In this document: in pieces, positions 43,895 through 55,913 of the stretch
Layout: every line of letters begins with the position of its first letter
How positions within the stretch are numbered: the first letter of the stretch is position 1
Assembly: GCA_029204225.1 (NCBI GenBank)
Contig: CM055092.1
Coordinates: forward strand, 58,282,790 to 58,346,789
Reading direction: 5' to 3'
DNA length: 64,000 nucleotides
Source of the DNA: Diphasiastrum complanatum
Taxonomy: Eukaryota > Streptophyta > Lycopodiopsida > Lycopodiales > Lycopodiaceae
Notes under the pieces: model-generated
Seen by the model: only the letters and a program-made list of their open reading frames with translations
The model's database searches: none
Told to the model about the DNA's origin: nothing
Made by a program: the position numbers and the translations under genes

Positions 43895-44462
43895 CTTACT
43901 AGTAAGATTCTATACACAAGATATAGATTTGTTTGAACCTGAAACTCACAAAAGTTTTTAACTTGCAGTGTTTCACTCAAATGTTGACTTCTAATCCAAC
44001 AAATGGACTTGTAATCATAGTTCTATCACTCCCTCACAAAGCTGGAATGAAGATAAGATGAAGTGAAAACTACTCTCAAGCAAATCTTGCCAATCTTGGC
44101 TATTATGGATCTTTGAATGATCCACAAGGTTGATTGTGTGCTTGTTAAACAATTTATCAGATACTAGTCATCAGAAAACAAGATCTAGTTTAGCAACTTG
44201 ATAGAAAACAAGTAGAGACAATCAAAGCATTGATCAATAATTATAATCCAACTCCACACGTGTGGAAATAAGGTTGTAGTATGGTCTGTAGACAATGTTT
44301 AGAATCTGCCAAAGCTGGGTTTCATTGGAATCAAAAGCAATCACCATACAATGAGAGGAAACTCGAGTTTCTCCTTGAGGCTCCAAAAAGTTTCTATCTC
44401 TTCACTATGGAGAATGAGAATACATAGTAAAAGACACTTCCTTTGCTAAGTTAGGTGAAAAT
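43895..44462 (-). other. Element D leader and left part of its 5' LTR
   Basis: 43895 to about 44100 is the untranslated leader before gag. From about 44105 the sequence matches the D LTR up to the AAAAT at 44458-44462, where element E inserted. The LTR end and primer site expected near 44100 are missing. Confidence 0.75.
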
Positions 44463-45369
44463 TGTGGAAAAAGTACAAAAAGGACCGAGAGTGGATCCTG
44501 ATCTGATCCTCAAGAGGGATTGGTTGTTAGATTACTTGATCTATCAATCTACTTGAGACTAAGATCAATCTAGATCAATTCTAGACACAAAATCCTAACA
44601 AGAACAATCATTAATTGAAGTTAGGTGTACTTTTTGGTTTCACATGTGTGAAACACTATCTGACTATGGACTCCAATCTGAAAATCAAGTACACATTGAT
44701 AGAACTTCAAAACAATCAAAACAAATGTAGACAAATGGAGAGAATCACCCAAAATTGCTTCCAAAACCAAGATTGGTGTCTCACTATGATTGTGGCCAAA
44801 TGTGGCTCTATATATACAATAAGTGGGAGCTCGTGGTACTGATCATCCCTCTAATCCCACATGTGTGAAGGTGCTTTGTCATATGATGATTCATCATGCA
44901 AAATTGACACTTGGACAAAACCTTCTATTTTGAGCACTTGGACAAAACCTTCTATATGGAGATCTACTTGGAAATCTTCTAGAAGCCAAAATTTGCCTAC
45001 TTCAGCTCATTCCACACATGTGAGCTATCCTCTACACATGGGATAGACACCTAACCAAAGGATGTGGCCCATGCAATCAATAGATTGATGTCATGTGTCA
45101 TATGTCTAGAAAACTAGTTTTTGGCCAATTTAGCCACTAGAACTTGCATTAAATCATATGTACAACATATATGATTATGGTACATGACAAGTACACTATT
45201 TTCACATGTGAGAACAGGCTCCACACATGTGTGTTTATCTATATACAATATTTTTGGCCTCTACCAAGCTTATTTTTGCATTTTTCACACTCCTCCTCAA
45301 AAATCTAGCTTGATGAAAAACATGATGATCTTGAACTTGACTCCATGGGCTGAATTGGTCTTTTCTGGT

Positions 45370-46338
45370 TCAAAAGGTGTGAAGATCAGCCAATGAGCTT
45401 GATGTTGATCTGAAATCACCATATCCATGATGTGCTTCTTTGATGTTGACATCTTTGATGAACTTGAGAGCTTTGCACCATCCTAGCACCTCCAAAATTG
45501 ATTCCTTCCAAATTTCATGCAGATGCTTGACCTTGAGGCTTGATCCTTCTTCATGTGCATTCTCCTCCATTAGAAAATAAAGATTTCTTCTTGACTTATC
45601 AGGATCACAAAGATCTAACATCATGTTACCATGATCTAGAGAATCAGACTCATCCAAATTGGGAAGACTATGCATGCTATAATAACAAAGTGTTTGCATC
45701 ATATCTTCATTCTTGTTTGCCATGCTATTCTCAGATCCAATGAGGTTAAATACTTCATTATGGAGATAAGTGTCTTTAGAAGATGATTCACTTACTCTCA
45801 TAAAGAGTTTACAATTTGCCTCAATGCAAATTTTCAAACTATGAGTGAACAAATCACTTTTGCTCTTACATGACTCGAGAGCATACATTTGATGAAATAA
45901 CCATTTGCTTTCTAATTGATTTAAAATCAATTTCAAACTTTCAAGAACATCATCTATGTTCTCAAGAGAGACTTCATACTCAACTAGTATGGCTTTACTC
46001 CAATTTTGAGATGCAATGATCTCACTAAAGCAAATTGATTCATTAAATGACATAAGAGAAGTAAGTATGAGATGTATACCACATGAGATATGCTCCTCTT
46101 TCCCTTGAAATGTGAGCCACATGGACTCAAACATATTTCTTGAGTTTCTTTTTGGAATCATAACTTGAGGAGGTCTCTCCTCCTCAATCCTTGGCACACT
46201 TGAACCTTGAGAAGGAATCTCCTCCTCAATCCTTGGCACACTTGAACCTTGAGATGATTCTTTAAGATCTTCTTCATGATGCTCCTTCTTGATGAAAATC
46301 CGAGACCTCCATGTCTCGCAACAAGTATGACCATTCAA
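45370..46338 (-). CDS. Element E long ORF 2, duplicated copia-derived module
   Basis: A 322-codon open frame. It opens with two direct copies of QGSSVPRIEEE, then PKRNSRNMFESMWLTFQGKE, which mirrors the copia linker before RT. Next is FSEIIASQNWSKAILVEYE, again the RT start. It continues with KWLFHQMYALESCKSKSD, CKLFMRVSESSSKDTYLHNE and VFNLI, matching the end of ORF 1, and a unique tail with SSLKVKHLHEIWKESI. No RT active site (YVDD) is present. So the two ORFs are diverged copies of one module placed in tandem. Function unknown. Confidence 0.5.
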   Translation of the reverse strand: MNGHTCCETWRSRIFIKKEHHEEDLKESSQGSSVPRIEEEIPSQGSSVPRIEEERPPQVMIPKRNSRNMFESMWLTFQGKEEHISCGIHLILTSLMSFNESICFSEIIASQNWSKAILVEYEVSLENIDDVLESLKLILNQLESKWLFHQMYALESCKSKSDLFTHSLKICIEANCKLFMRVSESSSKDTYLHNEVFNLIGSENSMANKNEDMMQTLCYYSMHSLPNLDESDSLDHGNMMLDLCDPDKSRRNLYFLMEENAHEEGSSLKVKHLHEIWKESILEVLGWCKALKFIKDVNIKEAHHGYGDFRSTSSSLADLHTF

Positions 46339-46367
46339 TATGCACTTCCTATGATTATCAAGATTAC

Positions 46368-47215
46368 TTATGCTACAAACATAAGTCCAAAAATCACCAC
46401 ACTTGGCATTTTTCCAATATTGAATTCACAAGGTATTTCCATCTTAATAAGGCTAACTACTTGCTTATGGATATAAGTGTCCACTTTGGATGCTTCACTT
46501 ATTCTCATAAGAAGTTTACAACTTGCCTTTAAGATGGAAAACTTACAATTTTCATCTTTATGAATGAACACATCATTCATGATCTTATTGAAACCAAAAG
46601 ATCCTACATTATGAAGATATTTCCATTTCCTTGACTTCATAACTAATGTAAGCTTACAAGGAAAACATATTTTGCTATCTTTTAAGGCATCACACTCAAC
46701 TAGTATTGCCTTAATCCACCTTTGAGATACAAAAATCTCTTCAAAGCAAAATGGTTCTTCATAAGTTGACATGAGAGCATAAATGAAACTATTTTCATTT
46801 TGTGATTGCTCCTTATTCTTGATTGATTTCTCTTGGATAATAACAATAAGTTTGAACTTGTCCAAAGTTCCAAGCAAAATACTTTCCAAGGACATAGAAT
46901 AAATCCAAGTTACTTTCATGAAAGTGACACCTATCTTTGCATCTTGAACCAAATAATGCACTTCCAAATGAAAAATTTCAAAAGATTTGACATGTGTTGT
47001 GATGGACTCTTGAAGACAAATCTTGCAAGTCCTTGTGAGACTCCAAGACTCATTCACCTTTCCTTGGACTTGTCCTTCTTGTATTTGCATTTCAAACTTG
47101 AAGCTCCATCCTTCTCCTCGGCCCCCTTGCTTTGGTTCTTCTTGGATGGATTGGTCATCTTTTTGTAGCATCTTCAGGAAAAATATCCTTCCTTGCCACA
47201 AAGGTTGCACTTAGG
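46368..47215 (-). CDS. Element E long ORF 1, copia-derived, no catalytic motifs
   Basis: A 280-codon open frame ends at 46368. Just upstream, with one stop between, CNLCGKEGYFS and RC (about 47170-47220) looks like a decayed gag zinc knuckle, so this is a gag-to-linker derived protein. Near its middle, YALMSTYEEPFCFEEIFVSQ and RWIKAILVECDAL resemble the start of copia RT (the linker, then EYDAL). The C-terminal part KASCKLLMRISEASKVDTYI and HKQVVSLI has a counterpart in ORF 2. I do not know a function. The frame may be selected, or just young. Confidence 0.5.
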
Positions 47216-48929
47216 ATCCTTTCTTTCCTTCAATAAGATGCCACGTATTGATGCCATGTGAATAAAAACCTGTGATATGATTCTACAAATGTAATTTGTG
47301 ACTCTCAAGAGACTAGATTTGAACATCTTTAACAATCTAGAAGGATCTACAAAAGATCTAACTCACAAACCTAAGAATCAATCTTCACACTAATGACTAA
47401 TCACTTGGAAACTTTGCTTTGATCACTAAGACAAAAGCATACAATCTTTGAATCAAATCACAAAAGAAATCAGATCCACTCTCCTATTGGACTCATCAAA
47501 TACCAATGACTCTTTCTTTTGAAAGTTGAAATGGATATGAAAAGATTTGACACCTAGATTTTCCTTTTCACTTGACTAGTTCTCTCAACACTTGAGATTC
47601 TTGAACAAAAGATGGGTTTTGTTTCAAACACCTGAAAATCAAACTTAATCACTTTTTTTGGACTCACTCTTGACCCAAATAATCTCACACTTGAGATTTA
47701 GAATGAATTTGATTTGATTTGACAACAAACTATACCACCAATTTTTCACAAAGCTTAAAAAATTAGACAACTAGAGATTCACAAAGATCTCAACCATGCA
47801 TGAATACTCAAATATGGACTCCTCATTCTAGACATCCAATGGGATCACAAATTGACCCTCACACTCTCACAAAGAAAGTTGAATAGAACTAATTTGAGAT
47901 ACATACATACGATGTCAATTTTTGCTCAACAAATTGAATTCAATCACTCCTATTGGATTCCACCAATTACTCTACTTTTTAAGACTTGGAATGAAATTCA
48001 AAATCAAAAGTTGTGATTTTTCTCACTAAGATATTGTGCTTCAAAGAGCTAATACCACTTAGAAAGATTTGATTACCTAGGAGAAGACAAATTCTTCACC
48101 TATAACAACACATAATGAGCTTCTAGATCTTGCCCTCTACAAAGGAAGGAACTCTTAGAAAATTGGATCTCTCTCTACACATTTGCTATAGACACCTTAA
48201 TGAATCTTTTCAAACCTTACAACCACTCAAAAAAATTGAGTAGGGTTGAACAATGTGACTTGGATCTCAATCTCTTTTCTAGAACTCTCAATTTAAGCCA
48301 ATCTATGTCAAATCTACAAAAGATTTGCATAGATGCTCTATATGCACTAGAAACTCTCAAAGGTTTCACTTGGAGGACAGATCCAAGGATGTTTTCTAGC
48401 CAATTGATGCTTCTAAACTTGACCCTATCACTCTTGAACAAATCTAGAGTGATGGTACAATGGATTTCATCCTCTCACCTTGCATATCACTCCTTAATCT
48501 ATGATTTTTGGCAAAATCACTCTCAACTTCAACATGCACTCAAAAAATCAGAGATAATCAATTAATGCACCTAATTCAAGCTTCAAATTTAATTTTTTGG
48601 CTGATCTAATCCAAGAACTAATCAAGGCATTAGATTCACCATAGAAAATGCTTGATTTTGCACTAAAAATCACTCAAATTAGGTGTGTGAGTCAAATTGT
48701 ACAAATTTTTGAAATTTCTCAGTCAAAATCGGAGCTGTACGACATCACATGTGTGAAAAGGGTTCCTACAGTCCACAACAGGATCTGGACCAAAATTTTT
48801 GAGGATAGCTATCAAATCCAACTCGCTACACAAAATTTGACTACTTTTCAAAAAGTTGCTAATTTTGGCTTTGATTTGGATTAACCCTATCAATTTCAAC
48901 AAAACCCCTTGTACTAGGCTCTGATACCA
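47216..48929 (-). other. Element E 5' interior, no gene recognised
   Basis: This lies between the decayed zinc knuckle and the primer site. It is AT-rich and stop-rich in all frames on the element strand. A plus-strand frame at 48200-48565 is antisense to the element and has no support. Confidence 0.5.
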
Positions 48930-49761
48930 TGTGAAAAAAGTACAAAAAGGACCAAGAGTGGATCCTACTTTGATCCTCAAGAGGGATTGGTTGTCAGATT
49001 ACTTGACCTATCAATCTACTTGAGATTAAGATCAATCTAGATCAATTCTAGACACAAAATCCTAACAAGAACAATCATTAATTGAAGGTAGATGTACTTT
49101 CTGGTTTCACACGTGTGAAACACTGTCTAAGTATGGACTCCAACCTGAAAATCAAGTACACATTAATAGAACCTCAAAACAATCAAAACAAATGTAGACA
49201 AATGGAGAGAATTACTCAAAATTGCTTCCAAAACCAAGATTGGTGTCTCACTATGATTATGGCCAAATGTGGCTCTATATATACAATAAGTGAGAGCTCG
49301 TGGTACTGATCATCCCTCTAGTCCCACATGTGTGAAGGTGCTTTGTCATATGATGATTCATCATGCAAAACTGACACTTGGACAAAACCTTCTATTTTGA
49401 GCACTTTTGGTCCATTTTCCTTCTATATGGAGATCTACTTGGAAATTTTCTAGAAGTCAAAATTTGCCTACTTCAGCTTATTCCACACATGTGAGCTGTC
49501 CTCTACACATGGGATATGACACCTAACCAAAGGATGTGGCTCATGCAATCAATAGATTGATGCCATGTGTCATATGTCTAGAAAACTAGTTTTTGGCCAT
49601 TTTAGCCACTAGAACTTGAATTAAATCATATGTACAACATATATGATTATGGTACATGACAAGTACACTATTTTCACACGTGGGAACAGGCTCCACACAT
49701 GTGTGTTTATCTATATACAAGATTTTTGGCCTCTACCAAGCTTATTTTTGCATTTTTCACC

Positions 49762-50070
49762 AAAATCCAGCATGTAATAAGGAAGTAGACTCAACTTTCT
49801 TGCCCTAATGTGAAAACCCTAGCCTAGATCCAAGAGTCATGCTTGGTAGGTTCATGGTAGGTACAAATCTCATCATAAATCATGGTCTAGATCCTACAAA
49901 GTAGGAATCACTACCAAATGGACACAACCACTCCTCTTGACTTGTGGTAACCTACTTTAGGTGTGAATATACAAGTGGCACTTTGGCCATTCAAGTAACC
50001 AACAAACAATATTGACAAAATGTACAATATTCTACATGGCTAGATTTGCCAACGTAGGCAATTTTTCACA
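49762..50070 (-). repeat. Element D 5' LTR, right part
   Basis: It is the reverse complement of 35146-35475 (shared text such as GTGGCACTTTGGCCATTCAAG). It ends TTTTTCACA before the CCATT duplication. Confidence 0.9.
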
Positions 50071-50075
50071 CCATT

Positions 50076-50674
50076 CTAACCCAAGTCGCGATCAAAGGAC
50101 GATGTTGACAGTTCGTCTACTATGTGCATTTTAATTAATATTTACAATGATTGTTATCCAATACAGGACAAATTAAGTAGAACTAGTGAAGATGTATAAT
50201 CATATCTCCTTGTACTTAGTCGTTGATCTACAATGATCATTCAACCATGTATATTATTAGGCAGAGCATACAAATGACTACTTTATTTCTGATGTAGCAA
50301 ATGCATAAACACATACAACTTCAACTCAGATCTAGAACTTTGTGACAAGGTAACATGCAAGCACACATTCATGCAACCCAACATGAAACGTCAAATACAT
50401 GACTAGGCTTGCGCAAACTGTGATATCATGTCATACCAGCACATGTCATCTGTAGATCCATTGCTACACCACTGGTCTCCAAATAAAATCCTCGATCATG
50501 GCCCCGCACCTGTAACCAAGATGCCCTCACATCCAATCATATCCAACTAATGTCACCATACATCATCCAAAGATTAACCATCGATCCAATGAGCGCTCCA
50601 AGCCTCATCCCTGATGTATCTCCCAAACAAAGCCATGCTCCAAGCCGCTTTGCCCTAACATCCTATCCAATAAG
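50076..50674. other. Spacer with no recognised gene
   Basis: No supported coding frame. It separates element D from the solo gypsy LTR. Confidence 0.5.
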
Positions 50675-50904
50675 TGTAGTGGGCATTTCCCATCCTTCTC
50701 TCAACACTAGATCCGAGCACACAAGCATCAAGGAGATGATGAGGATTAACTAGTTGTCACATGAAGATTTGTTCCCATGAGAGCGATAGCATATTTCATA
50801 TTCTAGCATGTGCATATGGTTCATATCTAGTACTAAGATCCATTAACACTAAGCATTAACACTACATCGATTAACACTAGATCCACAACAACGATAGAAA
50901 CTTA

Positions 50905-50983
<79 letters not shown>

Positions 50984-51483
50984 CTCTCTCACAAAAAGCA
51001 TAAGAACACTCAATCCCAATAAGCATCAAAACCAACAAATAGCAAATCCAAAGAAAACATGAGAGTTAGAGGAGGAAAGATGGAGAGCAAGGACATTCCA
51101 TATCCATTTCATAAGAGGTCCAACCTACTTGAATTGAAATGTAGAGAACATGTACAAATGATTTGAATTTATCACTCTATATAGTGGATTTTAGGGCTGT
51201 GGCCTCAATTTCTATTGGCCAATTTCTACCTCCATTCAAAAATTGGAGGAAACCAACTTGAATTTGAATTTTGGTGGGAACCCCTATTTTATTCACTAAC
51301 TTGACTATTAGGCCTTGTAACATTAAAAGTCCCACAAAAAAGGCCTAAAGTCTTTTGTTTGACTTGTAACTAATCAATTATCTATGTAATGATCGGGTTG
51401 GACTTACACACATAGAGTTCCAAATCCCTCTCACTTATTAACTAGGGTTAGAGTTGCCTCGATATCCGCAAACCCTCCAATAA
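50675..51483 (-). repeat. Solo Ty3/gypsy LTR
   Basis: It matches the LTR at 27262-28734 from TGTAGTGG to CCGCAAACCCTCCAATA, without the nested copia LTR. There is no primer site or polypurine tract beside it, so it is a solo LTR. Flanks ATAAG and ATCAG differ by one base and may be a decayed target duplication. It contains a TC microsatellite (50908-50978). Confidence 0.85.
50908..50978. repeat. (TC)n microsatellite in solo gypsy LTR
   Basis: About 35 TC units. They sit at the same LTR position as the TC/AC tract at 27472, but the AC part is absent. Confidence 0.95.
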
Positions 51484-51800
51484 TCAGTCCTGAAAACTGA
51501 TCCCCATCCATGTCCCATGCTCTAAGAGTCTATCAATGACTCAATGAATGAATGTACGCAAACCTCACCATAGGCCATACCTAAGTAGCTCGTCTATTTC
51601 CCAGAGATATTGATAATGATTTGCCTCTCCTCCCATGTAGCCTCAACTTCCAATGCTTGACGTTACTAACCCTAATTTGACCAGCATATAGTCCTCCCAC
51701 CAAGGAGCCTATGTCACCATTGTATCCATCATGTCCAACACTCCTCAATTCTACCTTGGTAAATCCAATGTACATGTATCTACAATACCAAGCGCAAATC
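51484..51800. other. Short spacer, nothing recognised
   Basis: Unique-looking sequence with no frame or repeat I can support. The expected 3' LTR of the copia fragment to its right is not visible. Confidence 0.5.
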
Positions 51801-53812
51801 TTAACTTAAAAATGGATCCTTTGGCAAAGGCTTGGTTAAGATATCAGGAATACACTCAGATGATGGTACATGAAGAAGTTGAACCTCCTTGGATTGCACT
51901 TTCTCCCTTACAAAGTGATGTGCTATCTCTATATGCTTTGTTCTAGCATGGAAGATAGGATTTGTAGCAATTTGTTGTGATTCTTGATTATCACAATAGA
52001 TGAACGACATCTCCTCAACCTTCATCACTTGAAGCTCCTCCAAAATTCCTCTTAGCCATAGGAGTTCTTTTGTTGTTGATGTCAATGCCTTGTTCTCGGC
52101 TTCACAAGAGGAAAGTGAGATAGTATCTTGCCTTTTGGAAAGCCAAGATATCACTCCTCCACATGGTAAAGTAGCAGATGCACGTGTAGATTTCCTATCC
52201 ATCTTGTCACTTGCAAAATCTGAATCTGAGTATGCTCTCAAGTGCAAGTTAGATCCTTGATAGAGAATGCCAAAAAATCTAGTAGAAGAGATTTATCTAA
52301 GCATTCTTTTGGCACTTTTCCAATGATAAACTAGAGGAACTTGCATATGTTGACTCAACTTGATTACACAATAACTCAAATCTGGTCTAGTAATTGTCAA
52401 AAGATTAAGGAGCCTATAAGCTATCTAAAAAGTGTGATGTCCTCAAAGGATGCTTCATTAGAAACTTTTACACCATGCTCCATAGGGGTGTCAATCCCTT
52501 TACAATCTTTCATCCCAAATCTTTCAAGAATGGAAGTAGCATACTTTGATTGACAAATAAAAGTACAATCACTACTTTTAAAAAATTCTATTCCAAGTAT
52601 AAACTTAAGAAGTCCTAGATCTACCATCTTGAATTCACTAGACAATGCCAGTTTTACTTTTCTTATGCCTTTAGCATCATTTCCTATCAATATGATATCA
52701 TCAACATAAAGAACCAAGATGATGATCTTTCCATCATTGCATTTGATATACAAAGAAGGTTCATAAGAAATTATCACAAAATCCAAAGAGTAGAGGAAGG
52801 CATGCAACCTAGAGTACCAAGCTCTAGATGCTTGCTTAAGACCAAATACACTTTTCTTCAAGTGGCAAATTTTGTCTTCATCTCCATCTTTGATGAAGCC
52901 CTCGGGTTGCAACATGTAGACCTCCTCTTCCAAGTAGCCATTAAGAAATGCATTTGTCACATCCATTTGAAAAAGATCCCATTTGAACAAAGTAGCAATA
53001 CAAATGTCCAAGCTTTGCTATAGGTGCAAAGGTTTCATCATAATCTATGCCTTTAGTTTGAAGAAAACCCTTTGCAACAAGTCTAGCTTTGTACTTATTT
53101 ATAGATCCATCTTGATTGTACTTTAATCTATAAATCCACTTACAAGAAAGTGGCTTATTCCCATGTAGAAGGTACACAAGATCCCAAGTTTGATTATCTA
53201 GCAAAGCATCAAACTCTACTTGCATTGCATCTCTCCAAAATTGTGACTTACTAGCATCTTCAAAACTAGATGGCTCTTCAAGCATTGTGGTTAAGAAGGA
53301 GTAAGAAGTAGTAGGATTTGAGTCTTCCCTTTGCTTTCCCTTCTCAAAGTAGGTAAGCCTTGATGGCTCGGTCTCATGCCTATTATAGATCTCTTTGGAC
53401 TTCTTGGATCTTGATGTAGATCCTCCAAAGCTTCATCACGTTGAAGCTCCTCCTCGGGCCTTGCAAGATCTTGGACACATTGTGGATTAGATGCATTTCA
53501 TACATCTTGGAACTTTGAGATTCATCAAATAAGACATCCTTACTAACTTTTGACCTCTTAGAAATAGGATAAAAAATCCTATATCCCTTGCTATGTTCAC
53601 TATAGCCAACAAAAATTCCTTTGAAAGAAGTTGCATCCTCTTTCTTTCTTGTTTCCAAAGGAATATGGACATAACCAATACATCCAAAGATTCTAAAATC
53701 TTTTACATTTGGCTTATTTCCATACAAAGCTTGATATGGTGAGATCCCACCAATGACATCACTTGGAAGTCTTACACAAAAAGTTAGCACACGCAATAGC
53801 TTCTCTTCCAAA
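51801..53812 (-). pseudogene. Ty1/copia fragment F: integrase tail, RT and RNase H
   Basis: From high to low coordinates: integrase tail VIGGISPYQALYGNKPNVKD and GIFVGYSEHSKGYRIF (53383-53811). Then the RT start FWRDAMQVEFDALLDNQTW and RLVAKGFLQTKGIDYDETF (52941-53285), RT core [30 protein letters not shown] and CQSKYATSILERFGMKDCKG (52421-53011). RNase H AYSDSDFASDKMDRKSTRAS and CDNQESQQIATNPIFHART ends near 51801. The YVDD catalytic motif is intact, but frames are broken near 53380, 52990 and 52400. It is truncated at both ends, with no LTRs. Related to D but distinct. Confidence 0.92.
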
Positions 53813-54696
53813 ACATTACTTTTTCAGCAGTTTGCAGAAATACACTAAGTGTTGCATAGTTCGCATTTTTTGCACTTTCCCAGAGATTGCGATACTTGCC
53901 GTCAGCTTCTTCTGTTCAATTATTTTTGAAGAAGTCAACTTGTGCAAAGTTCAAAAGTTTAATTGTTTTCAACACCTTCGGCTTTTTTGCAATTTCCCGA
54001 AAAGTGTGAAGAGAGAGAAAATCCCCAAAGATCATCTATTTTCACGAGTTAAACTGTTTTAAAAACATCTTCATCTTTTTGAGGGCACCTTCGCCTTTTT
54101 AAGGGCACCTTCGACTTTTTCGCAAAAAACCGAAGAGAGAGAAAAAGCGAAGGTTGTCTATTTTTCAACGAGGAACATTCCCAGCCACTTCCCGAAATTT
54201 GCGAAGTGAGAGAAAACTACGTCTCAAAATTTGTGAAGTGAGAGAAAACCACTTCACGTAAAATACGAAGTGAGAGAATTTGCAATGTCCTCGTCCGCAT
54301 CAACATTCCTAATTTGCTGACCGTATATACTATGTACAGTTGTCACAAAAGCCAAATACTTCCAAGTACAACGACTTATCTAATTAGTTGACAAACATTT
54401 ACTATAATTAATACATGGATGAAATCTATAAATAAATCATCCAGGCACACTCTATGAGACGTTCCGTCCATGAGATGTATTATTTGAGCCTCCCAGTTAC
54501 GCCGTCATTTAGGTTGTAATTGCTATTTTATTATGTATAAGGGAAGCTCCTTAGATCCTGCTTACAAATTCTAAACACAAAGGATAACACACTGTGGAGA
54601 AACCACCTAACCAAGTAGAAGCATCCAATCAATCTCTAGAAGCCTCACCCCCAAGCCAAGGAACAAGAAGCATGAATGTAGAGTGAGAGCCTGACA
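53813..54696. repeat. Non-coding segment with repeated GAAG(A/T)GAGAGAAAA words
   Basis: Between 54005 and 54275, variants of CGAAGTGAGAGAAAA occur five times at irregular spacing. CACCTTCGNCTTTTT words occur three times (53970-54120). No gene recognised. It may be the leader of a further element. Confidence 0.5.
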
Positions 54697-55465
54697 ATGA
54701 ATCAAGAATCATCAAGAGGAGTAGGGCGAGTTTGGACCCATTATATAGAGCCAAAACCCAATGTAGTATTTGTCTCTAGGGGGGTATTATCTCAAGAACA
54801 TGCATACTATGATTTCAAACAACCATCAATAAACGATGCTATGTCATTTCATCCTATTTTATGTAGCATTCAACCTTCCAACATTGATGATTCTTCTACA
54901 AAACATGTAGCTACAGCTATAGAAGCCGAGCAGCCGACAAAACCTGTCATCAGAGCAGACATGCCAGCTCGAGCATATGTGGAGAAATTCAAGAAGAAGC
55001 ATCATCGCATCATGGTCAACCAAACGTCCGCAGATCCTCATGGACTCGGACAGTTCCTGAGAGGTATACACCTCAATCATTCGAGACTTCATCAGAAGAA
55101 CTAGAGAGCCGAGCCAAAGCAATTAACTCCAAGGATGCTGTGAAGTGGCAAGAAGCTATGGAAAGCAAGTACAACTCACTTTTGACGAACCAGACCTGGA
55201 CATTGGTCAACTTTCCCAATCAAAAGAGAGTTATCGACAACAAGTGAATTTTCAATAAGAAGATCAACTCTGATGGTTCCATTGCCAAATGGAAAGCACG
55301 ACTGGTGGCTAAAGGATTCACTCAAGTTCAAGGAGTGGATTATCAAAAAAATTTCAGTCCTATCATCAAGATGCAGTCAATAAGGACTCTGATTGCGTTA
55401 GCAGCCGCAGAAGACCTCGAAATGCACCAAATGGATGTCAAGACATCATTTCTCAATGGCAACAT
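54697..55465 (+). pseudogene. Ty1/copia linker and RT start, cut by element G
   Basis: After a frameshift near 55040 the sequence reads SFETSSEELESRAKAINSKD, AVKWQEAMESKYNSLLTNQT, INSDGSIAKWKARLVAKGF and TQVQGVDYQKNFSPIIKMQS. It ends MDVKTSFLNGNI exactly at 55465, where the LTR of element G begins. One in-frame stop lies near 55247. This is a different copia lineage from C, D and F (linker sequence and FSPIIK). The upstream frame at 54697-55040 is probably the same polyprotein but is not diagnostic. Confidence 0.8.
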
Positions 55466-55913
55466 TGTAGGCTGATATTCCAAAGAATATTCTAGCCATT
55501 TTGCAGAACATCTTTAAAAATACAAGCAAGATAAGATTTAAACGTAGAACTTGCCCATCAAGTTTAGGCTTTTACGTTATCTGTACTGGCTTAATTTATT
55601 CAGTTCTAAGTTTAAATTGTCATGGGAACTGCACATAGATATATGATTTCAAGTTATGTAAAAGTTAGTCACAAAGGCCTATTGGGGGTTTGTCCCATGG
55701 CACCAATGTGATTCAAAGTTAATTTAGTCTCATAATGTCTTTTTGTAATTGGCCACCACTCCAAGTATATATAGGAGTGGAAGAGTCCATTTTCAAGAAG
55801 AACCTCATTTGCAATACATGCCTATCTCTCTCTCTGAGTGTTCTCCCTTGTGTGGTTTCATGTACTGTTGTGTTACTTCACATATTGTATTGTATATTAT
55901 TCATTTGGCAACA
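55466..55913 (+). repeat. Element G 5' LTR (approximate right end)
   Basis: It starts TGTAGGCTG, has a promoter-like TATATATAGGAG at 55766 and ends CA at 55913. The right end is inferred from the CA and from where leader sequence begins. The comparison copy is beyond the window. Confidence 0.6.

Larger units (their letters stand above)
44463..49761 (-). mobile_element. Non-autonomous LTR retrotransposon E, TSD AAAAT, inside D's 5' LTR
   Basis: LTRs are 44463-45289 and 48930-49761, highly similar throughout (for example GGATCCTCAAGAGGGATTGG-type text and CCACATGTGTGAAGGTGC). AAAAT flanks the element at 44458-44462 and 49762-49766, and D's LTR continues seamlessly on both sides. The primer site GGCTCTGATACCA (48918-48930, reverse complement of TGGTATCAGAGCC) touches the right LTR. 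A polypurine tract (GAGGAGGAG on the minus strand, 45290-45300) touches the left. This fixes minus orientation. The 3.6-kb interior lacks protease, integrase and RT catalytic motifs. Its LTR start TGTGAAAAAT and its tract match those of D, so it may have used D-family enzymes. Confidence 0.93.
33734..50070 (-). mobile_element. Composite copia element D, TSD CCATT, with two nested elements and an internal inversion
   Basis: The 5-bp duplication CCATT flanks both ends (33729-33733, 50071-50075). The outer ends match one LTR family: TGTTAAAGTATAGTAC at 33734, and TTTTTCACA at 50070, the reverse complement of the LTR start TGTGAAAAA. On the minus strand the order is: 5' LTR (50070-49762, then 44462 to about 44100), gag and protease (43894-42764), integrase first part (42753 to about 42240), integrase second part and RT (36618-35495), the inverted RT/RNase H/3' LTR piece (34066-35494), and the rest of the 3' LTR (34065-33734). 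Element C interrupts the integrase; element E interrupts the 5' LTR. The LTR-gag border and its primer site are deleted. Confidence 0.88.

Noticed and set aside
48200-48565. 121-codon plus-strand ORF inside element E
   Set aside because: Antisense to the element, low-complexity composition, and not shared with a recognisable family.
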